Positions 1-5,951 of a DNA stretch of 8,023 bases are shown here, piece after piece. The position numbers and the translations under genes are program-made. The notes beneath the pieces were generated by a model. It searched no databases, was not told the origin of the DNA, and was given only the letters and a program-made list of their open reading frames with translations. Positions within the stretch are counted from its first letter, which is position 1; each line of letters starts with the position of its first letter. Origin of the DNA: Proteobacteria bacterium UBA6921 (GTDB lineage: Bacteria > Pseudomonadota > Gammaproteobacteria > SG8-11); assembly GCA_002450895.1 (NCBI GenBank), contig DKAR01000023.1:1-8023 (forward strand), written 5' to 3'.

Positions 1-239
1 TAGTTGATGTCGATGACCTGTGTATTGGCCAGTTGCATCACCAGCTGGCGCGAAGCGGCGGTCGAGGACAGGTCCACCACGGCAGCCGACAGATGCCGCA
101 CGTCGGTATTGATCGCGTAGCCGAACAGCAGGATCTGGATGATCGGGATGCCGACGATCATCCCGAACGTTAGGCGGTCGCGACTGAGCTGGCGGATTTC
201 CTTCCACAGGATGGCAAGTATGCGGCGCAGCGACTTCAC
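1..239 (-). CDS. ABC-2 type exporter permease, N-terminal part (YbhS/YbhR/YhhJ-like), cut by window edge
   Basis: Inner-membrane subunit of an ABC exporter, which would form the transport channel driven by the adjacent ATPase. Only the first 79 codons are visible; the rest lies beyond the left edge. The N-terminus is a basic amphipathic stretch (MKSLRRILAILWKEIRQLSR), then a hydrophobic segment at about residues 24-43 (FGMIVGIPIIQILLFGYAI), then the start of a periplasmic domain (residues 53-77, with VVDLSSTAASRQLV). This order is typical of ABC-2 permeases with a large extracytoplasmic loop after the first helix. The start is GTG at 239, which overlaps the ATPase stop in GTGA, with a GGAG ribosome site 6 bases upstream. 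The substrate cannot be told from this piece. Family assignment is firm; YbhS versus YbhR versus YhhJ is not decided. Confidence 0.85.
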   Translation of the reverse strand, partial: MKSLRRILAILWKEIRQLSRDRLTFGMIVGIPIIQILLFGYAINTDVRHLSAAVVDLSSTAASRQLVMQLANTQVIDIN

Positions 240-1180
240 GAGGGACTCCGTCGTTCGCTTTTCTGCGTCGCCACGGCAAACACGTCCTCCAGGTTTGGCC
301 GGGCGATTTGTAGTTTCAGTGTTTCGCCTCCGCGTTGCAGCGCATCGCGCAGGTATTCATCTGGCGCTGAAACAGAGCGCTCGACCAAGACGCGCAGCCG
401 CATCCCGAGTTGCGTGATGTTGAGTACATGCGGTGTCTTCAGCAATTGCAGGCGCATCTGGTGCAGGTCGGCGTTTTCAAGTTCAACCACGTGCGCGTCA
501 ATGGCGGCTTCCAGTTCCTTTGGTGCGCCGTTCGCCACGATGGCGCCGCGCTGCAGAATGGCAAGTGCATGGCAACGTTCCGCTTCGTCCATATAGTGTG
601 TCGAAACCAGAATCGTGGTGCCGCGGTTGGCAAGGTCGAATAGAAAGTCCCAGAAGTCGCGCCGGCTCTGCGGATCGACGCCGCCGGTGGGTTCGTCGAG
701 GAACAGCAATTCCGGTTCGTGGATGGTGGCGGCCGCCAGCGCGAGGCGCTGTTTCTGACCGCCGCTCATCGTGCCGGTGCGCTGGCGAACGACGTTGCCC
801 AAGCCGAACACTTCGATCTGGTGCGCGATGCGCGACTTGCGTTGTTTGCGCGACAAGGAATAGATCTCGGCCATGAAATCGAGATTCTCGACGACGCTCA
901 GATCCTCGTAGAGCGAGAACGCCTGGGTCATGTAGCCGATCTTCAATTTCAGTGCCTCGGCCTCACGTGGCACGTGGTAACCGAGCACTTCAGCGTCGCC
1001 GTCGCTGGGTTTCAGCAGTCCGCATAGCATGCGGATCGTGGTGGATTTGCCGGAGCCGTTCGGTCCGAGAAAGCCATAGATGTGCGCGCGCGGAACGGTC
1101 AGGTTGATGTGGTCGACCGCAGTCAGCGCGCCGAAACGGCGCGTGAGATTGTTGGTGCGGATGGCGATATCGCCGTTCAT
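236..1180 (-). CDS. ABC exporter ATP-binding protein (YbhF/CcmA-type)
   Basis: Cytoplasmic ATPase that powers the exporter made with the flanking adaptor and permease. Taking ATG at 1180 gives 314 residues. All nucleotide-binding motifs are intact: Walker A GPNGSGKST (39-47), Q-loop Gln86, signature MSGGQKQR (138-145), Walker B LLFLDEP (158-164) followed by TGGVDP, and switch His195 in STHYMDEAE. A C-terminal extension of roughly 80 residues after the core ends in RPNLEDVF, common in drug/ABC-2 exporter ATPases. It has one ATPase core, unlike the fused double ATPase of E. coli YbhF. An in-frame TTG at 1204, directly after the adaptor stop, would add 8 residues; the ATG is preferred because the family normally begins close to the first beta strand, but neither start has a clear ribosome site, so translation is probably coupled to the upstream gene. 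The stop overlaps the permease start. Confidence 0.93.
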   Translation of the reverse strand: MNGDIAIRTNNLTRRFGALTAVDHINLTVPRAHIYGFLGPNGSGKSTTIRMLCGLLKPSDGDAEVLGYHVPREAEALKLKIGYMTQAFSLYEDLSVVENLDFMAEIYSLSRKQRKSRIAHQIEVFGLGNVVRQRTGTMSGGQKQRLALAAATIHEPELLFLDEPTGGVDPQSRRDFWDFLFDLANRGTTILVSTHYMDEAERCHALAILQRGAIVANGAPKELEAAIDAHVVELENADLHQMRLQLLKTPHVLNITQLGMRLRVLVERSVSAPDEYLRDALQRGGETLKLQIARPNLEDVFAVATQKSERRSPS

Positions 1181-1204
1181 GGTGTCGCGACAGAGTGCGC
1201 GCAA

Positions 1205-2167
1205 TTAGTGCGGCGCTTGTTCGAGGTTCACTTCCACGGGGATTCCGCCGGGAAGATCCTGGGGGCCATCGACGAGATCGATTTTGGCCAGATAAGACAG
1301 CCGGCCGCGATCGTGTTCGGTCAGCGCGAAGTACGGCGTGAACGCCGGATCGGCGCTGACGGTGCGCACGACGCCATGAGCCGGTTCCGCGACACCATCG
1401 ATGCGCACCTGGGCTGCGTCACCCGGTTTGACCTGGGCGCGATCTTGCTCCGGTACGTACACCCGTGCATACGGGCGAGCGCCTTCCAGAACGACGGCGA
1501 CGACCGCACCGATCGTCGGACGTTCGCCGACGCGAAGCGGCACGGCGTCGACGCGCGCGTCGTGCGGAGCACGCACAGTGAGGCGATCCAGAGTGACTTC
1601 CAGCACGCGTGCGCTCGATTCGGCGGCCACCACGGCCTGACGCGCCTGTTCGATTTCTTCCTTGGTGTTGCCGGCCTGCAGTTCGTCGAGCACCGCACGC
1701 GCGGCGTTGCGATCGGCCTGCGCGGTTTCATAGGCGGCACGCGCTCTGTCGACATCTTCCGGGCTGGTGAGTTTCTGCGCCAGCAACTGCTGCGCTCGCT
1801 CCAGTTCCTGCTTGCGCACATCGAGCACGTGCTCCGCGCCGGTCATGCGGGCACTGGCCTCGAGAATGCGTTCGGCACGCGGTCCGCGCACCAGTTCCTT
1901 GAGGCGGGCAGCGGCCTGATTGCGGTTCGCGCGGGCGGCGTCAAGCTGTGCTTGGACGCGTGCGCCATCGAGTTGCAGGATGACCTGACCTGCCGTCACG
2001 CGGTCGCCTTCCTTCACATTGATTGCGGCGATGGGCTCCGCAGCGTCCGCCACCAGCTCGACACGCTCCCACTCGAGCGTGCCGACCCAATGTGGCGACG
2101 TGGGGCCTGAACAGGCGGCGAGCAGCGCCGCAGTCCCGAAGGTGATCCAGCGTAAGGTGGCGGGCAT
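1205..2167 (-). CDS. HlyD/YbhG-family periplasmic adaptor of the ABC exporter, predicted lipoprotein
   Basis: Membrane-fusion (periplasmic adaptor) protein expected to link the inner-membrane ABC-2 exporter to an outer-membrane channel. It has 320 residues from ATG 2167, chosen because AAGGA sits 9 bases upstream and because this start exposes a lipoprotein signal: a hydrophobic stretch ending in LLAAC with the modified cysteine at residue 19. A longer in-frame reading to 2233 would bury this signal. After the signal comes a biotinyl/lipoyl-like half motif (about 34-68, with INVKEGDRVTAGQVILQLD), a long Ala/Glu/Arg-rich coiled-coil hairpin (about 70-195), the returning lipoyl half (LTVRAPHDARVDAVPLRVGE) and a beta-barrel region (YARVYVPEQDRAQVKPGDAA). 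It is first in the exporter operon. The residue after the lipid cysteine is Ser rather than Asp. Substrate unknown; related systems export drugs or other small molecules. Confidence 0.9.
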   Translation of the reverse strand: MPATLRWITFGTAALLAACSGPTSPHWVGTLEWERVELVADAAEPIAAINVKEGDRVTAGQVILQLDGARVQAQLDAARANRNQAAARLKELVRGPRAERILEASARMTGAEHVLDVRKQELERAQQLLAQKLTSPEDVDRARAAYETAQADRNAARAVLDELQAGNTKEEIEQARQAVVAAESSARVLEVTLDRLTVRAPHDARVDAVPLRVGERPTIGAVVAVVLEGARPYARVYVPEQDRAQVKPGDAAQVRIDGVAEPAHGVVRTVSADPAFTPYFALTEHDRGRLSYLAKIDLVDGPQDLPGGIPVEVNLEQAPH

Positions 2168-2176
2168 GGATTCTTG

Positions 2177-2181
2177 TCCTT
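2177..2181 (-). promoter_or_regulatory. Ribosome binding site of the adaptor gene
   Basis: AAGGA on the minus strand, 9 bases before ATG 2167. It decides the start in favour of the reading with the lipoprotein signal over the longer in-frame reading to 2233. Confidence 0.7.
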
Positions 2182-2218
2182 GGCAACTGGAGGTGGGTTG
2201 CGCCGGGCGCGACAGTAA

Positions 2219-2247
2219 TTCGCACGACTGCATTTGCCGGGTACAAT
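2219..2247 (+). promoter_or_regulatory. Candidate sigma-70 promoter of the TIGR00266/AIM24 gene
   Basis: TTCGCA (2219-2224, 4 of 6 against TTGACA) and TACAAT (2242-2247, 5 of 6 against TATAAT) are separated by 17 bases. Transcription would begin near 2254, giving a leader of about 50 bases before ATG 2303. Found by eye only. It lies in the 135-base divergent region, so the exporter operon promoter must share this space or lie close by; I see no equally good promoter on the minus strand. Confidence 0.5.
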
Positions 2248-2248
2248 T

Positions 2249-2268
2249 CGCGATCCTGGATCATCGCG
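2249..2268. repeat. Short inverted repeat in the divergent intergenic region
   Basis: CGCGAT (2249-2254) and ATCGCG (2263-2268) form 6-base arms around 8 bases, and an overlapping GATCC-T-GGATC (2252-2262) gives a second small dyad. The pair sits just downstream of the candidate TACAAT box, where a repressor could act. The arms are short and such dyads occur by chance, so this is a weak operator candidate. Confidence 0.25.
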
Positions 2269-2302
2269 CGTATGGCGCATTGTAATCGAGTGGAGACTCT
2301 TT

Positions 2303-3106
2303 ATGGCAATGGACGAAGTCGACTACGAAATTCACGGAGCGGAGATGCAGTTCGTCGAAATCGAACTGGACCCGCAGGAAGCCGCCATCGCGGAAGCAGG
2401 CGCCATGATGTACATGGACGACCAGATCGAAATGGAAACGGTGTTCGGGGATGGTTCCCAGCAATCGCAGCGCTCCGGTCTTCTGGGCAAACTGGTCGGT
2501 GCCGGCAAACGCCTGATCACCGGCGAATCGCTGTTTACGACCGTATTCATCAACCAGGGCGTTGGAAAGCGCCGTGTCGCATTTGCCGCACCGTATCCGG
2601 GAAAGATTGTGCCGGTCCACCTCAAAGACGTGGGTGGAACGCTGATTTGCCAAAAAGACTCGTTTCTCTGCGCTGCCCGTGGCGTCTCGCTGGGCATTGC
2701 CTTTCAGCAAAAGCTCGGCGTGGGCCTGTTCGGTGGCGAAGGGTTCATTATGCAGAAGCTTGAAGGCGACGGACTCGCGTTTGTCCATGCCGGCGGAACT
2801 CTGACTGAACGCGTTCTCGCGCCCGGACAAACGATTCGAGTCGACACCGGTTGCCTGGTCGCGCTGCAGCCGTCAGTGTCGTACGACATCCAGTACGTCG
2901 GGAAGATCAAGACCGCGTTGTTCGGTGGCGAAGGCCTGTTCTTTGCGCAGTTGCGCGGTCCGGGCCGGGTTTGGTTGCAGTCATTGCCGTTGTCGCGCCT
3001 GGCGGATCGCATCGTGCGCGCTTCGCCTGCGGCGGGAGGCCGGCAAGTTGGCGAAGGTTCACTGCTCGGCGGATTGGGCGGGTTGCTCGACGGTGACAAC
3101 GATTAA
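2303..3106 (+). CDS. TIGR00266/AIM24-family protein
   Basis: A 267-residue soluble protein of the TIGR00266 (AIM24, formerly DUF124) family; the bacterial members have no settled biochemical role. The fold is known in the family as a double-stranded beta-helix built of internal repeats, and the repeat is visible here: GLFGGEGFIMQKLEGDG at 141-157 and ALFGGEGLFFAQLRGPG at 205-221. Other family features are the early EAGAMMYMDD (31-40), the TGES motif (73-76), and a C-terminal Gly-rich tail (LLGGLGGLLDG). There is no signal peptide or membrane helix, so it is probably cytoplasmic. ATG 2303 is chosen because GGAG (2292-2295) lies 7 bases upstream; the in-frame extension to 2234 carries no family sequence and runs over the promoter. 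It is divergent from the exporter operon and 60 bases upstream of the M48 gene, with which it may be cotranscribed. Confidence 0.9.
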   Translation: MAMDEVDYEIHGAEMQFVEIELDPQEAAIAEAGAMMYMDDQIEMETVFGDGSQQSQRSGLLGKLVGAGKRLITGESLFTTVFINQGVGKRRVAFAAPYPGKIVPVHLKDVGGTLICQKDSFLCAARGVSLGIAFQQKLGVGLFGGEGFIMQKLEGDGLAFVHAGGTLTERVLAPGQTIRVDTGCLVALQPSVSYDIQYVGKIKTALFGGEGLFFAQLRGPGRVWLQSLPLSRLADRIVRASPAAGGRQVGEGSLLGGLGGLLDGDND

Positions 3107-3166
3107 TAGAAATCGAAGCGATACGCGTTTGTTGATTCATTGTCGGTTGACCACGGACGGTCGGGT

Positions 3167-4321
3167 ATGAGTTCGGTTCCCATTTCCATTTTGTGTTTCG
3201 GTCCCGGGCTGCCCGCAGGCGGGCAGCGTGCGGTTGCGCGCGTTCTGCCTTCGCGATTGGAGATCGAGCTGGACGATGGACGCGTGATTTCCACGCCGTT
3301 ATTTACGCTGGAGGTTGCGACCGGGGGATTTGATCATCAGCAGTTGATTCTTTCCTGGGCCGATGGCGCAGATTCCTGGTCCGCCATGCCGGTGGACGCC
3401 GATGCGCGCGCGGCGTTGTTGAACTGTGACTCCACTGAGCTGCGCGCGCGATTGACGCGCTGGACGAAAAAGACGGCCGGTACCCGGCGCGGGTTTCGTC
3501 TGGGTTGGGCTGCGCTTTCGCTGGTTATTGCGAGCCCACTGCTGTTGTTGATCGTCTTCTGGTCGCATGGCGAACGAATCTCCGGTTGGGTGGTCGATCG
3601 CATTTCGCTGGACACCGAACGAAAGCTGGGAGAGATGTCGCTTTCCCAGGTTCAGTCGAATACGCGCCTGTTGAAAGACGGGCCCGTCGTTGATGTCATC
3701 CGGGATCTCGGGTCAAAGCTTACTGTCAGTTCGAAATACCACTATCAATGGTTCGTTGCTGAAGATCCTGTTGTGAATGCCTTTGCCATTCCGGGCGGTT
3801 TCGTGGTTGTGAATTCGGGACTGATTGCGGCCGCGGACAGCGCCGAGGAAGTGGCCGGAGTGCTCGCACACGAAGTGCAGCACGTGGAACGCCGTCACTC
3901 CCTGAAGGCCTTGGTGCAAGCCATGGGGTTGCAGACGCTGATTCAGCTGGTGCTCGGCGATGTGGCTGGCGAAATGGGGGCAGGCATTGTGGCCCAACTT
4001 GGAACGCTCAAATTTGGCCGCGACCACGAGAGCGAGGCCGACCGTTTAGGCTTGGCGGCATTGCAGCGGGCTGGAATTGACGGTCACGGCATGCTGCGTT
4101 TCTTTGAAAAACTGGCAAGGCAGGACGGCTCAACACTTACGTTTTTGTCCACCCATCCGGCCACGGCCGACCGCCTGGAGGCGCTGCAGCGGGCCCTTGA
4201 AGCTGCCGATACCCATCGTGTGGAATCGCTTCCGATCGATTGGGCGTCCATCCGCGCGTCGCTTCCGAATCTTAAGGGTCGGGACGCGACCCAACCGGCG
4301 CGTGCAAGGGGCCCGAACTAA
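3167..4321 (+). CDS. M48-family zinc metallopeptidase, single membrane anchor
   Basis: Zinc-dependent endopeptidase of family M48, probably for protein quality control at the membrane or in the periplasm. It has 384 residues from ATG 3167. Residues 1-105 form a beta-rich N-terminal region without a signal peptide. A basic patch (RWTKKTAGTRRGFR) precedes one hydrophobic helix at about 111-132. The peptidase core follows: FAIPGGFVVVNSGL (206-219), the HEVQH zinc site (H235, E236, H239) and the third ligand Glu288 in HESEAD; STHP (328-331) is also typical. The basic patch argues for a cytoplasmic N-terminus and a periplasmic catalytic domain, unlike the usual secreted BepA/LoiP form, which starts with a signal peptide. 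A TTG at 3140 would add nine residues but has no ribosome site; GGACGG lies 6 bases before the ATG, though weak. The N-terminal region recalls a domain of unknown function seen in some M48 proteins; I could not verify this. Confidence 0.9.
   Translation: MSSVPISILCFGPGLPAGGQRAVARVLPSRLEIELDDGRVISTPLFTLEVATGGFDHQQLILSWADGADSWSAMPVDADARAALLNCDSTELRARLTRWTKKTAGTRRGFRLGWAALSLVIASPLLLLIVFWSHGERISGWVVDRISLDTERKLGEMSLSQVQSNTRLLKDGPVVDVIRDLGSKLTVSSKYHYQWFVAEDPVVNAFAIPGGFVVVNSGLIAAADSAEEVAGVLAHEVQHVERRHSLKALVQAMGLQTLIQLVLGDVAGEMGAGIVAQLGTLKFGRDHESEADRLGLAALQRAGIDGHGMLRFFEKLARQDGSTLTFLSTHPATADRLEALQRALEAADTHRVESLPIDWASIRASLPNLKGRDATQPARARGPN
3208..3227. repeat. GC-rich perfect inverted repeat inside the M48 gene
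   Basis: GCTGCCCGC and GCGGGCAGC are 9-base perfect arms around a central AG, within codons about 14-21 of the peptidase gene (residues LPAGGQR). In RNA it would be a strong hairpin with a constrained loop, about 40 bases after the start codon. No T-run follows, so it is not an intrinsic terminator. Confidence 0.5.
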
Positions 4322-4380
4322 ATGCTTTCCAATTTTTGAAAGTGGAATCAGAATGCAGCGTTGATCCAGGGAGCAGTTTG

Positions 4381-4400
4381 TGTAGTTCGGCCGTACTACA
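4381..4400. promoter_or_regulatory. Near-perfect 20-base palindrome, candidate operator of the receptor/kinase operon
   Basis: The left half is TGTAGTTCGG and the right half CCGTACTACA. Nine of the ten base pairs are complementary about the centre; the only mismatch is T4386 opposite T4395. A symmetric site with no spacer, lying 53 bases before the first start codon, is what a homodimeric transcription factor or response regulator would bind. It is not followed by a T-run, so a terminator is unlikely. Which protein binds is unknown. Confidence 0.5.
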
Positions 4401-4440
4401 TTCGTTTCGGATAACCGCAGCCTTCGTAAGGCGAGGTGGC

Positions 4441-4445
4441 AGGAC
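4441..4445 (+). promoter_or_regulatory. Ribosome binding site of the first binding-protein gene
   Basis: AGGAC, 7 bases before ATG 4453. It supports the start that places a clean signal peptide at the N-terminus, over the TTG-initiated longer reading from 4336. Confidence 0.6.
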
Positions 4446-4452
4446 ACTGTTG

Positions 4453-5184
4453 ATGAAACGACAATTCTTAATGACGGCATTCCTGGCGCTCTGGGCTGCA
4501 ACGGCCGGTGCGGATGAATACGTATTAAACAACACCAACGGTCCGCCCTTTACGACGTCGCGCGGTGACGGATTTCTGGATCGAATTGCCGGAATGGCGT
4601 TTGAAAAAATCGGCGGGCACCTGCGCCTAATAGAACTGCCGCCAGAACGTGGACTGCTGAATGCGAACGCAGGCGTCGAGGACGGCGACCTGACTCGGAT
4701 TGAGGGGCTCGAAGCCCAGTATCCCAACCTAATTCGCGTCCCGGAAAAGCTGATGGATTGGAATTTCTCGGCGTTCTCCAAGCGCAAGGATATCCAGGTC
4801 GATGGTTGGGGTAGTCTCCTGTCCTACCGCGTCGGATTCATTCGTGGCTGGAAAATTGCGGAATCGAATCTCGGCGGTGCAGCCGAAGTGGTTCTTGTGG
4901 ACGACGAACAGGAACTCTTCGACTTGCTGCAAAAGGACCGCGTCGATCTGGTGATTTACTCGCGTGAAATGGGGGCGGTGTACGTTCGCCGGAAATCGAT
5001 GTTCGAAATCAGTTTGCTCGAGCCACCCGTGGAGACGCGAGAAATGTACATTTACCTTAATCGCAAACACTACGCGGTCATTCCGAAACTCGCACAGGCG
5101 CTGCGCGAGCTAAAGGCAGACGGCACCTATGACCGCGAGTACCGCGGTTCGGTGTCGTTTGCGACGACACGAGACGCGCCATGA
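4453..5184 (+). CDS. Periplasmic substrate-binding protein, family 3-like (tandem paralog A)
   Basis: Secreted small-molecule receptor of 243 residues resembling bacterial solute-binding proteins of family 3. A signal peptide (residues 1-20, MKRQFLMTAFLALWAATAGA) is followed by mature protein starting DEYVLNN. The mature chain has the bilobal pattern: lobe 1 NGPPFTT (29-35), GFLDRIAGMAF (40-50) and ELPPERGLLNANAG (61-74); the GDLTRIEGLEAQYPNL segment (78-93); lobe 2 YRVGFIRGWK (125-134) and DRVDLVIYSREMG (162-174); then return to lobe 1 with KADGTYDREYR (221-231). The Arg-Thr amino-acid-binding signature of classical family-3 proteins is not evident, so the ligand is unknown. It heads an operon with a paralog and a sensor kinase; its stop overlaps the next start in ATGA. 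No importer ATPase or permease is nearby, pointing to sensing rather than uptake. The chosen start follows an AGGAC site. Confidence 0.85.
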   Translation: MKRQFLMTAFLALWAATAGADEYVLNNTNGPPFTTSRGDGFLDRIAGMAFEKIGGHLRLIELPPERGLLNANAGVEDGDLTRIEGLEAQYPNLIRVPEKLMDWNFSAFSKRKDIQVDGWGSLLSYRVGFIRGWKIAESNLGGAAEVVLVDDEQELFDLLQKDRVDLVIYSREMGAVYVRRKSMFEISLLEPPVETREMYIYLNRKHYAVIPKLAQALRELKADGTYDREYRGSVSFATTRDAP

Positions 5185-5951
5185 GAGCGCCATGGAACGG
5201 ACTCGATTTTTCACGTGCGGATATTTCCGTAGTGTTAATTGTCGGCGTGATGCTGCTGTGGATGGAGAACATCTCTGCAGCGGAGCTGGTATTGAATAAT
5301 GTCAATGGTCCGCCGTTCACGACGCCGCAGCATGATGGATTCCTCGATAGAATTGGCTCAATGGCTTTTGGGAAGGCGGGCGTACAGTTGCGACTGATCG
5401 ATCTGCCTGCCGAGCGTGGGCTGGTGAACGCCAATGCCGGTATCGACGATGGAGATCTGACTCGAATCGCGGGATTGGAAGCGGTTTATCCGAACCTGGT
5501 TCGCGTTCCGGAGAAACTCCTGGATTGGAACTTTTCAGCGTTTTCGCGGAAGGCGAATTTCAAGGTGGATGGATGGGGCAGCCTGTTGCCCTATCGTGTC
5601 GGATTTATTCGTGGCTGGAAGATTGCCGAGGCCAATGTGGGAGCGGCGGCGAGTGTCGTGATGGTCGATGACGAGCGCGAGCTATTTGATTTGTTACGTA
5701 AGGATCGCGTGGACATTGTGATTTATACCCGGGAAATGGGAGCGTCGTACTTGCGCCTGAACAAGATCGACAACGTGAAGCTTCTTGAGCCGCCGATTGC
5801 AGTGCGTGAGATGTTTATCTATCTCAACAGGAAACACATCGACCTGGTGCCCCGGCTTGCCAGCGCACTGCGCGATTTAAAAGCAGACGGGACCTATGAT
5901 CGAGAATATCGCGCCGCGGTGTCCCTTGCGGTTCGGAGCGCCACGCCGTGA
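5181..5951 (+). CDS. Periplasmic substrate-binding protein, family 3-like (tandem paralog B)
   Basis: Second receptor of the pair, 256 residues. Its mature part (from about Glu35) aligns without gaps to paralog A over 222 residues with 157 identities by hand count (about 71 percent). The shared blocks include NGPPFTT, GFLDRI, ERGL-NANAG, DGDLTRI-GLEA-YPNL-RVPEKL, DWNFSAFS, VDGWGSLL, YRVGFIRGWKIAE and KADGTYDREYR. The N-terminus is unrelated: a 34-residue secretion signal with hydrophobic core about 15-28, ending near ISAA. No good ribosome site precedes ATG 5181, which overlaps the upstream stop (ATGA), so translational coupling is likely. Its own stop overlaps the kinase start (GTGA). Differences from A concentrate at residues 49-51 and 189-200. 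It may bind a related ligand or pair with A at the kinase; neither can be told from sequence. Confidence 0.85.
   Translation: MRAPWNGLDFSRADISVVLIVGVMLLWMENISAAELVLNNVNGPPFTTPQHDGFLDRIGSMAFGKAGVQLRLIDLPAERGLVNANAGIDDGDLTRIAGLEAVYPNLVRVPEKLLDWNFSAFSRKANFKVDGWGSLLPYRVGFIRGWKIAEANVGAAASVVMVDDERELFDLLRKDRVDIVIYTREMGASYLRLNKIDNVKLLEPPIAVREMFIYLNRKHIDLVPRLASALRDLKADGTYDREYRAAVSLAVRSATP

Larger units (their letters stand above)
4322..4452 (+). other. Intergenic leader of the receptor/kinase operon
   Basis: A 131-base gap between the M48 stop and the first binding-protein gene, less GC-rich than the neighbours. It holds a 20-base near-palindrome (4381-4400) and a ribosome site. No convincing consensus promoter is visible; GATAAC (4410-4415) could be a -10 box, but nothing at the -35 position matches, which would fit a promoter needing an activator. 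A weak stem (CTTTC/GAAAG around 8 bases, 4325-4342) near the M48 stop lacks a following T-run. Confidence 0.5.

Noticed and set aside
1082..2110. Long plus-strand open frame of 342 codons opposite the adaptor gene
   Set aside because: It is a shadow of the GC-rich adaptor gene in codon register; its translation has no recognisable motif, whereas the minus strand encodes a complete HlyD-type protein with ribosome site and lipobox.
2279..2309. Possible minus-strand promoter for the exporter operon (TTGCCA with TACAAT)
   Set aside because: The hexamers are reasonable but the spacer is 19 bases and the -35 box would lie in the start codon region of the opposite gene; too weak to list.
3107..3166. 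Promoter or terminator between the AIM24 and M48 genes
   Set aside because: Only 60 bases, with no hairpin plus T-run and no convincing hexamer pair; readthrough seems as likely.
4325..4342. Possible terminator after the M48 gene
   Set aside because: The stem is only five pairs (CTTTC/GAAAG), AT-rich, and the T-run is in the loop instead of after the stem.
4272..4787. Minus-strand open frame of 171 codons across the M48 end and first receptor gene
   Set aside because: Overlaps two well-supported plus-strand genes and the leader; no motif or ribosome site. The similar minus-strand frame at 5078-5434 mirrors it only because the receptor genes are duplicated.
236..5951. Idea that the two binding proteins serve the ABC transporter in this window
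   Set aside because: The transporter is an ABC-2 exporter with a HlyD adaptor, a type that does not use periplasmic binding proteins; it is on the other strand and separated by two unrelated genes.
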